DNA of 64,000 nucleotides from Caprimulgus europaeus (taxonomy: Eukaryota > Chordata > Aves > Caprimulgiformes > Caprimulgidae): contig OU015543.1 of NCBI GenBank assembly GCA_907165065.1, positions 9,241,501 to 9,305,500 of the forward strand. Reading direction: 5' to 3'. The notes beneath the pieces were generated by a model. That model saw only the letters and a list, made by a program, of their open reading frames with translations, was not told the origin of the DNA and did no database searches. The position numbers and the translations under genes are program-made. Shown here piece after piece: positions 49,721 through 62,097 of this stretch. Position 1 is the stretch's first letter. Every line of letters begins with the position of its first letter.

Positions 49721-52700
49721 CTTTTGTGATAATGGTGGAACAAGGGCTCCCGCACTTCAGGGCTGTCCCAGGAAGCACCTTTAGTCCCCTAGAAACATGC
49801 TGAAGTGTCCTGGGTGAGGTCCAGACACTGTTCATGGCTACCACCATTGAATGCCTTCTGCACGTGGTGTAAATACATAAAATACTTCACTTTCCTGATA
49901 CTTCACCCTCAGGCTGAGCCCCAGTGTCCATCCCCTGCTCATCAAAGGGCCAGCAATGCTGTTCCTTATATTACCTTTGCAGCAGCCTCTGCTTTTGCCA
50001 CCTAAAATAGGACTGTGCAAGCTACAAAGCAACGAAGGTGGGAGATGGGAAATTCAAGCAAATGGCCCCATCCACCACCATCTCTGAGCAGAAAAGGAGA
50101 CAGCCCTGGTGCTGGGGAAGTCATACCCTGCAAGGTCGGTCAGTTCTGCCAGGCACTCCAGAGGGACTGATTTTCTTGTAATGAAAACAAACTTCTAATT
50201 TTCCTCTGCTGCTAAGAGCTCTGCCCTCCTGTGTCACTCATTCCTGCTCCCTTTCTTCTCCTAGTTCATATTTTGCTTTTCAGTTTTATTTTTAACTCTG
50301 TTAAAATTTTGCTGAATCAGTCAGCTGAGCCAGTGCTTTACGATCTGGAGTAAGGGAATAACTAGCAAGAGCAACTGCAGGCAAGCGGGCCCACTCATTT
50401 GTGGGGAAGCTCCCTGGTGCAAAGGTGACGAATGAGGAAGACAGGTGACACTGGAAGGAAGGAGCGGCTGTTTCAGATGGCAATCATAAAGTCAGTTTAG
50501 CTGTAATATGAAGCCTCACCTGTAGCTACACAATTCTTTCTACCTTTATCTCTGCAAGCTTCTTGGCATCTGATGGGGATTTTCAAATATCCAGGTATAA
50601 TAATTTCAGTCTGGACAATCTAACTTTCTGTTTTGATCTTTTGATTTATACTTCAGGGGCTATGATGCTCTCTGCAGAGAAGTCATTGCTCATGGGAGAT
50701 CAGGCCCTGTGGGCAGCCACACACCAAGGCTGTAGCCCACACAATTGGGAAGTCTCTTGCATTCATGTATAATTGGTTTGAAAACCAGTTCAAATCCAGG
50801 GGGTTTCACTGACTCAGATGAGTTCTGTATCAAACCCACAGTTCCCAGCTATGCAGAAAAGGGGAAGGGCAACAAGGGCTGCTTCTTATTTGAGGCCACC
50901 CAGGCTCCTCAGTGTGCCTAGTAAAAAGAAATTATGATGGAAGCACAAATATCACATCCTCTCTGGTTATACTCTAGCTAGCACAGGGCATAACAGCAGT
51001 GAAGCTACAGCAGAACGATACAGGAGCCTGTTTGCTGGTTTCTCATCATGCCAGAGTTCCTGCTGTTGTCATTACCAGTTATTCACTGTTGTTACCTGTT
51101 CTGGTTACTGAACCAGCAAGATTAAAGTTAGTACAGGCTTGCCTGGCCTTGCCTCTTCAGTTTGCTCTTCTTAGACACTAACTACAAAGGTAAGTCAGGG
51201 GATTAAAAGGAGGAAGCCTGAGCTGTGTTTTAGCATAGTTCAGAGTCTTTCAGCTCAGACCCAGATAAAGTCCATCCCACCAGATGGGTGTAATACCATC
51301 TGCACAGTGTGTTGGTCTGCTGTTTTGGCTGACCTCTGGGTAGAGGCCATGGGACACTGGCTTCCAGTGAAACAGGATCATCCAGCCTCATTGAACGGCA
51401 GACAACTGCGTAACAAAGTGCTCCTGAAATATTCAAGGAGGCTGTTTTCAAACGTATGTAACTTAATTGTTTTGGTTTCTTCTTGCAGTCATGAATACTT
51501 TATTTGACTTCCTCAGGTTATTGCTGGGGAAGAGGACTCTGGAGACTGTCTAGCTCATCTTAAAATAGCTGGAAGAAGAGAGCAGAGGCTTTACCAGTTT
51601 GAAGCAGTGAGAGGCCAGGAGTTCTCTCTTAATAGCTGGGGGTACAGGCTCAAGGGAGAATGTTTTCTGCCAATGTAAGGCCACATGTGATATGGAAGGA
51701 ACAAAGTAGATATTTAATTAATGCAATGAGACCGGGGGGGCGGGTGTGGGGGGACCACACAAAAAAGAGAAAAATATTTTAATACCAGCCTTATGGGCTG
51801 CAGGGTCCTGACTGGATTGCCAGTTCTACTTGCTATAGAAGAAAACCAAAGAGAGACCCTATTTGTACTTTTATCAAGTTTAATCTTAAAAATAGTTAGG
51901 AACAGCATTGACCATTCCCTTACCTGAATTACTACCAAACAAACAAGATTATTATGAATTTATGCAAAGTGTCATTTCTCTGACCAATCATGACCAGATT
52001 CTACTCTTATTCATGTGATCTAGCCATTTCTTTATATTGAGTTATCTTCTTATCTCTCTTTTCTGCAACAGCATCAATGCTTTTATTTTATTTAGCTCAC
52101 TTAAGACGGATTTGCAGTGAAAGTTGGGTCTGATGTGTTATCAGTCTAATAACATTTTAAGATAATAGTGGCTGAATATACCTGATATTTTGTGTAAATG
52201 AAGGAATTTTTAGGCAACTGGGGAGCCTTGTACTTTCTCAAGGAACCTAGCCTCTGTTCCTTCCATCTGCTGCTGGATTCCCTGGTCAAAGGAGTTTCTT
52301 TGAAGTAAAAGGGTTTTTAAATGAGAGGAGCTGGCTAGCTGGAAATTCCCCTTGGTACTGGTGTGCCTGGGTAGCACGCAGCTGGCAAAGGCAGTGGACT
52401 TCCCAGCTCCTTACTGCACCAGCATTGCCTTCTCCACTCTGTGTGTCCAGACAGAAATGGGCAGAAGGAGAAAAGGGCAGTGAAACTGGGAAACTGCAAA
52501 CAAATTTTAGTTTGAAATATGACTTGTTATTGCATACCAAGTGTTGAGGGTGCTGTGCATGAGGGCAAGTTGGATCAGTATTCATATTCTTGTCTGAAGT
52601 GAATCTGTCCTGTTATTGGAGCAATGACTTGGGCAAAACTACGTGATACATCAGTGGTGTGATGGGCATTGAACCCAAGTCTTGGGCTACAAACTCCACT

Positions 52701-55700
52701 GTCCAGTCTGCTCAGGGATCTGGAAGCGAAATCAGGAAGTGTTTCATTTTTTCTGTTGCTTACCTCCCCTTCCCTTAAAAAGATATGAAAAAACTGCCAG
52801 CAACTGGCTAGGAGCACTTTAAAAGACAAGTGCAGTGTTCAGTCTGTGCAGAGAATTCAGGTTAGAGGTGCTGAGGCAGACAGGCTTGAGATGGAGGTGG
52901 AGAGGGAATATTTGCAGAGCATCAATTTAGCCTTTCTCATCTGGGTGTATCTCAAAGCAGACAGTAGTCTGATAAGAAAGTGAACACGATCAGTACCTTC
53001 ATTTTGGCCATTCTCCTCAGGCAAAACCCAATCATACCATCTGAGACTTCTAGGAAATCAAAGAAATCAAAGAAACCAGTTTTGCCTTGGGAATGGAGAG
53101 CCTTGAAGAGGCTCCAGCTGATAACGACACAGGGTTTGTTAGAGCCACTTCCTCCACAGGAACTGTGAAGAGCTGAATTTTTCAAAGAAGTTTCTGCTCC
53201 TGCCACACACACACATTAGAAGTTTAAAACCATGAGCCTTGGGGTTCTTTTTCAAAGCTGGTTAAAGGATTCATGATTCAGATGACATCAGTCATTCTGG
53301 GCTTTGAAAAAGGATTTCTCTTCTCTTGCAGAGAGGGATAGAGAGTTATTTACAAATAAAGAATAAAAGAACATGATGAAATAGTTAGCTAATCTGTTGC
53401 TCTACAGCCTCATTCTTACGAGCTAAGAGGACCATCCAATGACAAAAATCTTAGGTAAAGTGTGTTTCTTAAGTTTTTGAGCTCAGGACCTTGTTTTTAT
53501 CTTTGCTTCTTGGTGGAGGAGCCCTCAAAATACAGTACTGACAGCCAGGGGGTTCTTGTAAGGAGATAGGAAAACAGGCCCCACCCAAACTAATGTGCTG
53601 CTAAGCATCGAATATCTTAACAGCACTCATCACATTTTATGCTAGGGTCACTTGTTCTAGTTGCTGGCCACACCTGAGTTTATCTTGTTTAATCTCCAAT
53701 TCTTCTGGAAGGCCTTTTTGTGAGGGGGTAGAGGCTAAAAGGGGACTTTGCCTTAAAGAACCAGGGTCATCCTCAGAGGAATGAAATCCTGCACTAACCA
53801 GGCTGTCACTTCACAACTGGTGAATGCTGAGGGAGACAGGCTGCATGTACAGACTAGACTGTGCATTTCTGCTTGCTCTGTTACCTGCTTTCTTGAGAAA
53901 AACCTAGGAAGGGGAAAACCATCACTGACTTAGCAATGTTACATGGACCTAATCACCTTCTGGGGTAACCCCGACCTATCTGCAAAATCTTGGTTTAAAG
54001 AGGAGCATGACTTTATTTGGAAATTCAAGTTGAAAGGAGATTTGGTCATTCTGCTTGATTTGGGCTGAGATTTAGGCATAATGAGGACAAAAATGGTGCC
54101 AGTTTTTACTGTCTTTTCAGTGCTGAGCTGGAAACTACTTTCCTGTTGTCAGCAGAGAGCTTGGTGTTGGCAAGAAGAAGAGGGCAGAGGCTGAGTTATC
54201 CATGCTTGGCTCCCTGAAATAAAACTCCAGGGATGCAGAAGAAAGAGGCCTGTGATTTAATCCTTTTCACTAGCCTAAGCTTTTATTTAGATAGTATTCA
54301 CTGTGCCTTGTCTGGTAGCTTCTTGGATTATAATAGATATATTTTGTTATTGGAATTGACCTCTCATTTTCAGTCTTTTTTTGGAGATGTCCCTAGTCAT
54401 ACCATGTGTCTAACCCTGACCCTTGTCTAGGTGAAATCCCACCTCTTCTCGTATCCAAAACTCTGCCAACCAGCTGGTGATATTGCTGGTTGAAAAGTTC
54501 AAAGGTACCATGAGAAAGCTTGAATTATTGATGTCACTTTCCTTCTGTATGCTTGTAATCATCTGCTGTTTGGGTATGGCCCAGCCAGGGTTGATGTGAG
54601 ACTCCAGAGCTGGGCAGGCTTGTGAGGATGCTGGAACAGACCCTAAGCTGCATGGAAACAAGGTACAGGAGCGTGAATGTTACCATACACATGAGTATGA
54701 CTTGTGATATGCAGTGCTGAGAAGCTCACTGGAATCAGGATGGACAGCATAGGTATGTTGAAAAAGTTACTGTGCAGTGTGATAAAAAAGGAAACTGAAC
54801 AATTTGTCCAGGTGAGTGAAAATAGAAACTGTTGGGAATGAAGTTCCAAGCATTTCCCTTTAAGATTAATGACTGTACTTTTTCTTCTCTATGAGTTGGG
54901 AGGAACCACTGTGTCTAGGGAAGACGAGACTCACTTCTCTACTCATCTTAAAATAACAGCATGAGGGATCTGCTCTTCTTTTTGTCTGTAGATTCATGTG
55001 CATTTCTTAATAGCATTGAGGTTCTCCTTTCTCTGACGTAAAGTATTCCTATTTCTTCTAAAAAGGAAGAACAAAACTGAATTGTTCTTTTTCCTGTAGT
55101 GATTTAGATGAAGTTGGTGTAGTGAGGGGAGTTGAAAAACTGATGAGAAGCATCTTTCACCTGCTCCAGTGTGTCCAGGAGGCAGATGGTCCAGGGCAGT
55201 TATCAAAGCAGGTCTGATGTCAGAGGAATTGTTTATATAAGCAGTGATTCATCTTACCATTCCCAGTAATAACAGCGGTGTTACAAAACAATATTTTCTA
55301 AAACCCTGTCTCAGAAAAATTGTGAACTCTACATTTTCACGTTCTAACCCAGATTCAGAGTCTGAGGTCCTGTCTTCAGAGAGTCAAACCAACGTCCCAT
55401 GTCTAAGCTCCCTACAAATTTGTGCAGTGTTCATCACCTTCCTCATCATCCAAGTGTTGCAGCATTTGTGTTTTGCAGTAGGTTTTAGCTTTCCAGACAC
55501 ATGGAAAGCAGTAGCACATAAAAACAGACTTTTAATTTTATTTTTTTTAAAGCCCCCAGGAGGACAGAATATTAACAAATATACTGAGGATTTAGGGTCT
55601 AATTCAGCTACCATTAATCTCAGTAGCAAAAGTCTTGTTGCAGGATTTAGAGATCTAGGCCACTACTATTGGTGTATTAAGCGGGGAGGTGGGGCTGAAA

Positions 55701-58700
55701 TAAAGTGGACACCTCCATATTATAGAGGTGTTTATAGAAGAGTTTAAAGAGAGGGGTAAAAGAAGAGGATTTGAAGTTACAAGATGAACTCTGTACCATG
55801 CAACGAACGTGTCCAAGATGTTTTAAATAGTGTCAACTCTAGACCAGAGTAAAAAAGCAAGTTTAGAGGGAACATTGAAGACACTGATCGTTGAGGAACC
55901 CTGAACTGTACATGACAGTGCCTTCAGGGCAGCAGATCTTTGCTCAGTGTCAGAGTTGCAACTGGAGAAAAGGAAGATACTGTTTTTTTCCAGTTGTGGA
56001 AGATTGTTCTGTCATGTAGAAGAGTACAAAATCAGTAGTATGCAAAAAAACATTTGCAATAAATCCGTGTGCTTTACATATGCCTAGTGTGCTTTTTTTG
56101 AAGCATCAGCCTTCCTGGGCTGTGTAAATCTCAAATGTGGTTTTGCTGCCCTCCTTGGGGTGATTGCGGTGAGGCAAACTTGATTCACTGAGTTGTTCTT
56201 TACCAGTTTGTTCCCAGAGCACTGGAATGTATTTTTTTAAGGGTTGGTTGTTGCTTTGGTGTTTTGTTTGTTTATTTTTTGTTTTTAAATAACTTGTAAG
56301 GATGCTTGGACAAGTTTTAGTCTGCAAGCAAGTCATAAGGTATTCTGGTGAGTAGATGGAGTTCCATCCAGCAGAGTAGGCTGTCTTCTTGAGATACTAA
56401 ATGTTCAAATTCTCATTCCTTGTCAGGCTTTATAGCAGCTGCAAAAATGTGAAGCTTTAGGCTGAATTGCAATCTTGACTGTGTGCTCTTCCCCCATCCC
56501 CCTGCCCTAGGGCAAGGAGAGGCCTGTGAATGGAAGCAAGTTTAAACAAACCTTGGTCAGAACTCTTAGGCTTGCAGCATGGGTACAATAACCAGTAAGG
56601 GTTTTCTTTTCATTGTGGGGAAGAACACATTTGTACCACATAGTATGGCTGATCCTCCCAGCTCAATCCCACCTCTCAAGAATTCCCCACCAGCCCTTGC
56701 GTGTCTTTACAGTCCCCGTTGCTGTTGGGTATGGCTACCAGAGCTTGCACATTGCAACTGTGACCATTGAGATGCAGAGTTCAGAGCTGTGAGACAGGTA
56801 AATATGTTGCTGGTAACCCATAATAGTCCAACATCTGACTGAAGGCTTCCAGACACAGTATTTCAGCCTTTAGATAAATAAGTTAAGACTTTGTGGAGCT
56901 ATGGTGATGATTGGAATTAGTAACAAAATCTGGACTGCTAGGTTCTCTGTTACCTGTTGAAATTGTGGGGTTATGATGGGTGGAGGTTTCTCTTCTGCCT
57001 ATAGAGAATCTATGGAGTTGGGTGAACAACAAAGAGAAAGAAGAAGCAAAGGGAGAGAAGAGTTTATTAGAGAAAGATGTGAGAGGATAAAATATATAAT
57101 GGAATTGCCCTGTGTCCTCTGTGCTGGTTTGTTCCTTGCCCATCACTGGCTAATGTAATCTTTAAAGTAGTTTAAAATGCTCCTAACAGGAGGCTTTTTA
57201 GCTTTTTTTCTTTGGAAAGATGTTGCAGTCTGTTGGGTTTTCTAACTATAAGATTTTTTTCCTTACTCCCATTCTCCTCTTCCTTTCACCTCCAAATTTT
57301 CCTTTCATCCATCATTTCCTTTCAGTTATGCCCTTACTGTTTTCTGGTTGGGACATTTGCCTTGAAGTGTTTAGTGACTGTGGAGTCAAAACCAGTCTCT
57401 GCCATTAGCATTTCATTCAGACAGATGGGTAGAAGTGGAGTCTGGAGCCCAAGTGGTATTTTGGTCTGTCTGAAGGAGCAAGAGGTTGACTCATAAAATA
57501 AAGGATCTTTATAACTGGAAAGAAGTGATATTCTCCAACAGGCTGAAAGGTCAGGACTAATCCTTTGGGCACTTTTACCACTTTTACATCCTTTATTTCC
57601 TGCCTATGATGAGAGGAAAGATAAAGAGATAAGCAATGATGATTAACACTTAGATACTGAACATTTCCTAAACTGTCAGCTAATAACAGTGCACTCAGGA
57701 GGAGTTGTGTGGAGATCCTAGTGGAGTAGGATTTGCTTCTGACTCCTTGCTCAGTTTAGCCAGACCCTGGAAGGCACTGGACACATTCATGGAACACACC
57801 ACTCAAAACCAGCCCCATCGTGCTAAAAGAAAAGATGGAGTCAGGCAATTCCACAGACATGCACTGAGTCTGATTTAGGAGTTTTCTTTGGTGTACAAAC
57901 ACTTGCCAGTACCCTGATGTAGCAACAAAAATCCTGAGGTAGAATCAGTTATACTGATTTGAAAATCTTTTTGCTGTGGACAACTAACACACACTATGCT
58001 AAAAAAAAAAGGCAATCTCTACCACTTTATTACTTCTCTCTTTTTCCCATTCCTCATTATTTCCCTTATTTATTTAGCCTTCTCTCCAGTAAGATTCTGG
58101 GAGAACTGTTTAGGGATAGACATAATTTGCTATGAGAGCTGATTTCCTCATAAATTTTGCTGTTTGGGCTAAGCTGTTTTCATGACAGGTCAAATCTTGA
58201 GTATGATGTTTATTAATGTCCTTCTCTTGCACTGCAGAAAATTTAAAAGGTTATCCTCTGGAAAATCAGATACTATTTAACTGTAATTAATACATATATT
58301 TAAATTTACTGTATTTAAATTTACTGAGTACTTATTTGCTTGTTAAGAGACAAGTGTTGAAATAAAAGGGGGGAAGAAAAATAAACACAAAAAATGTGAC
58401 TTATATTTTTACATCCTTTCTATTAAATACAGATCAGCTCAGCTTGTACAGATTCTAGTTCTGCAGTATCAATTCAACTTGTACAATTTGAGTAATTTTA
58501 TTTAAAAATAAAAAATCAATTGTGTCTTTTCATGTCTACTCAGCACTACAGCATCAACACAGTATTGTGTGTTTTCAACTGCAAGCTAGTGTTGTTTGTA
58601 TAGGTCTAACTGTGACTCTGGATACATAGGAAACTAAGTCAATTATTTACTGTTCATTAATTTGACATTGATCATTAGATGTATTCCTCTGTTCTTTGGC

Positions 58701-59051
58701 ACAAAGAAGGTTAATAAAGAAGCAAAAACTGAAATAAAATAATAATTCTTTCTTAAACTACAGTGTGGCCAAACCTTTGTCAACTGTGGAAAATCATGGA
58801 CGTTGATTCAGTCACCTGTATATGACTGACCTCTGGCAAGAGTCCTAATAAAATAAGAAAATAAGGGTGATTCATGACAAAATAAAACAGATTAACCTGG
58901 AGCAGGACAGTCAGTCTGGCACTCCTCAGCTGCACAGGTATGGTTCTGCAAACGTTTGGTTCCATAGAAATTAGGTAATTAATGCTTAGGAGGATCTGTC
59001 TTCTCGTTGTAGTTTATTTCACAGCAAAATGCACAATGTTTCCTTTTGTAG
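49721..59051. other. LLGL2-MYO15B intergenic region, right part
   Basis: About 9.3 kb of AT-rich sequence with no recognised gene, RNA or transposon. Donor-like sequences (for example AAAG|GTAAGT at 51189|51190 and CCAG|GTGAGT near 54810) occur, and untranslated MYO15B first exons could be here, but none can be assigned. The longest open frame (167 codons, 55244-55747) is unlike any protein I know. Confidence 0.6.
58297..58326 (+). repeat. Perfect 15-bp tandem duplication
   Basis: The unit 'tatttaaatttactg' occurs twice head to tail (58297-58311 and 58312-58326) in AT-rich DNA about 0.8 kb upstream of the MYO15B start codon. Confidence 0.95.
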
Positions 59052-62000
59052 GTGAGTTCAGATAAGCCCTCACATACTGCTGGACTCTGGAGAAATGCCT
59101 CCTTCCCGATCCAAGACTCGGCACAAAAAGGTTGGAAAAGAGAAAGTATTGAATTGTGAGAAAAAGTCAGGCTCCCCAGGAGATTCAAGAGTCCACTGTG
59201 GGAGATGGTGGGAAGGTAAGAGTAAAGGCCAGCTGAAGGGCAAAGAGTTATCACCTGAACAAGATGACACCTTTAAAGAGGACCCCTTAAAAAGCCAGAG
59301 GCTGGTGAGGCTTCAGGGAAACAAAGAAAATGGCCACAAAAAGTTATTCCGGGGGAAAAGAGTCTACAAGAGAAATGATAAAAGAGAATCTGATTTGGGG
59401 AGAAAACACAGAGAACAATTAGTGTCCAAATTGGAGGGGAAAAAAGAAAAGGCCTGCAAACAACAGGAAATGACATCAGGACAAGACAGTGAGGACAGTA
59501 GTGATAAGGAGGAAAAGGCCACCACAAGCAGCAAGAAACACAGTTTTAAAAAGAAGTGTGGAAGGCACCCTGCTGTTAGTGAAAAACCCACTGAGTCTGT
59601 AAAGTCAATTGCAGTGCAAAGTGCTGAAGGCTCTTTTCAGAAGCACGACTTGCCACAGAAGGCATATAGTGCCAGGCCTAGAGAAAAGCACAAGGACAGT
59701 CATGGCTTTAAGGAAGCTTCTGAGCAGAAGTCAGGTTCTCAGTCCCAAGGCAGTATGGCACGGGGAAAGGGTGAAGGAACTGAGAAAAAGCAGTTTGGAA
59801 AACATACCAGGATTGCTGTCACTGAAAGTGCAGAAGAAAATACCCTGGAAAGCTCAGACAGTTCCTGCTCTGACTCCACCAGTGAAGGCTGTTGGATCCA
59901 TAAAGAAGGTACAAAAGAGACTGTAGTGGACAGCACTGCAAGCAGTGAAGAGAAGAGTAGTTCTTCAGAGGAAGATGGCATCAGTGAGAAAGAAGCCATG
60001 CTGGGAGACTCTCCTGTGGCTGAAGGAAATGGCTACAAGGAACTGCTTGATGAAAACAATGAAGCATCTAATGAAATTGAAAGAGAGCAGGTGACCAAAG
60101 ATGGAAGGAATGAATCTGAGCATGAAGGCACTGATATTGCAGGATTGGAGGCAGAGGAGAAAATGAAGAAGCAAGAGAACATGTCAAGACAACCAAAATC
60201 TGTTCTAGCTGAGAGCAGTAAGGAAGATGATGATGTAAGCATTTCAGGATTCCAACTTAAAAGTCTTAAGAAAAGAGAAAATGGCAATAATGAAGCAGGC
60301 AAGGAAAACATATTAGAAAATGACAAAGTTCAAGATATGTCAAAAGATGCACATGATAATTCTGACAGCAATGGGGAGAACAGTACTGAAGAGAGCATTG
60401 ACAAAGGAAAAGAAAATGCAATGAAAGAACCACTGCCTGGTGCTGTGGAAGCAAAACTCCACGTTCACCCTAGCAAAGTACTTCAGGGAAATGAACCAGA
60501 ACAGAAGGTGAATGATGAAGGCTGTGCACTGGAAGATAGTCCTTTGCTCTCCAAGCAGCAGGTGACATTGAAAGAGAAACCTGGGAGATGTGAGATCGCA
60601 GAACAAGGTAAAATGGTAGGACACATACAGGGGGGCAGTTCATCCAATTGCAGCAAGAAGGAGTTAGCAGAGATGATGTTTACAAAGAAGTGTTCTTCTC
60701 AATCCCAAACCCTTTACAATTTGAAAAACAAACATAAAAATGCTGAGACCAAACTATTAACAAGCTGTAAACCAAATCCTGTCCAGATGGCTTTGGAAAC
60801 CAACTCTGACCTGAAAAATGTAGAAAGCATCTGTTCAAAACCCATGACTCTAGAAACCTTCAGTACACAGAAGGAACCCAACATAGCTCAGAGTTTTGGA
60901 GAGAAAAGATTAAATCTTTCAAATGTTTCAAGCTGCTCCACTATTACAAAAAAATCATCTGATAAGCAGCTCCTTGGCAAGAAGGAGGAAGTTGGAAAAG
61001 TTATTGGAAAAGTTAAATTGAGTTCAGGCCAGTCTTTAAAAGCAAAAAAAGAGAAAGCAGAAGTGGCTGCAGAGGCACCTTCTGAAAAAGAAAATGTGTA
61101 TGATGGGAAAGGATCCAAGTACCTGCACACCCATCCTGCTTTTAGAAAAATCACCAGCTGGCTTGGTCAAAAACCTGCCAAGAAAGTGAGCCTGAAAGCT
61201 CGTCTTCTGAGCGTAGCACGTGCAATTGGTGTTTCAAGATGGCTCTTGAAGAAATTTGAGAAGAGGAGCAATGAACCTTTTGGATTCAGAAGCAGAGTGG
61301 CAGTCCAGATTGTAAGCACTGCTGGGTGGGTTGGTCAGTCTGGCAAAGCCTTCCCTGGTGCAGCCGGACAGCTGGGGAGGGCTGAGTTGGGTGACAAAGA
61401 ATCTTCTCCTCCATTAGTGGAAGGAAAAGATGGCCCTAAAATGGCAGAGGAAGTGGGACACATTGATTTGCCTTCTGGTGATTCCCCTCTTCATGAAACC
61501 AGTTCCTTTCCATACTTCCTTAGCTTGGATGAGGAGGACAATGCTATTGATTCCAAGTTTGCTATAGTATTCCCCAGAGTCCACAGCATGGTTAAGACCA
61601 AGAGCTCCTTATCCAGGGGCTCTGGGAATGATTATTTCCTAGAGAAACTGAGATATCTATCAGACAGAAAATCTGTGATGTCTTTGCAACAAGGTTGCAG
61701 ATTCAAATGTGACCTTCCCAGATCTTTGATGGATCAAAGCTCTCAGGAAGCCCCCTTCACTGTTTCTCTTCCACATCAAGAAGAGGATTCAACATGTACA
61801 TTAGATTATTCCAGTGAGGTGGATGTCAAAGAGGGTTCAGGGGTCCTCCAGACTGCAGGGTCCATAGTCACACCTTGTGTTCACTGGTCTCAGCAGCAGG
61901 CTCAGGGATGTGATCCTGCAGCATGGCTGGACTCTGAATTGCTGCTGCCACGACTAACCATTGAGAACCTAAGCAAATGGGCCATCTACAAGGACTCACA

Positions 62001-62097
62001 TCTGGCCAATGGTCCTGTGATGAAGGTCTGCAAGGATCAGTGGGAGGCAGAAAGCATCACTGACAATATGCTTGAGATGGAATTCATGCAGAAACAG
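59052..62097 (+). CDS. MYO15B: MYO15B giant first coding exon: N-terminal extension
   Basis: Codons 1-1001 run from the ATG at 59095 to the donor CAG|GTACAG at 62097|62098, preceded by an acceptor TTTTGTAG and 43 nt of 5' UTR. Residues 1 to about 660 are low-complexity and rich in Lys, Glu and Ser (basic at first, then acidic around 250-330, e.g. SSDSSCSDSTSEG), surely disordered. Residues about 672-750 are different: basic and hydrophobic, with FRKITSWLGQ, SLKARLLSVARAIGVSRWLL and VAVQIVSTAGWVGQ, looking like a folded or membrane- or partner-binding module. Around 800-830 is FPYFLSLDEEDNAIDSKFAI, and the end is RLTIENLSKWAIYKDSHLAN. MYO15A also carries its long extension in one giant exon. 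The frame stays open to 62127 but that end is intronic. Confidence 0.85.

Noticed and set aside
50784-50796. Possible tRNA B-box-like sequence (AGTTCAAATCCAG)
   Set aside because: No A-box or cloverleaf-forming sequence at the proper distance upstream.
55244-55747. 167-codon open frame in the intergenic region
   Set aside because: No recognisable domain, no CpG or promoter feature, no splice structure. A frame of this length is expected by chance in 64 kb read in six frames.
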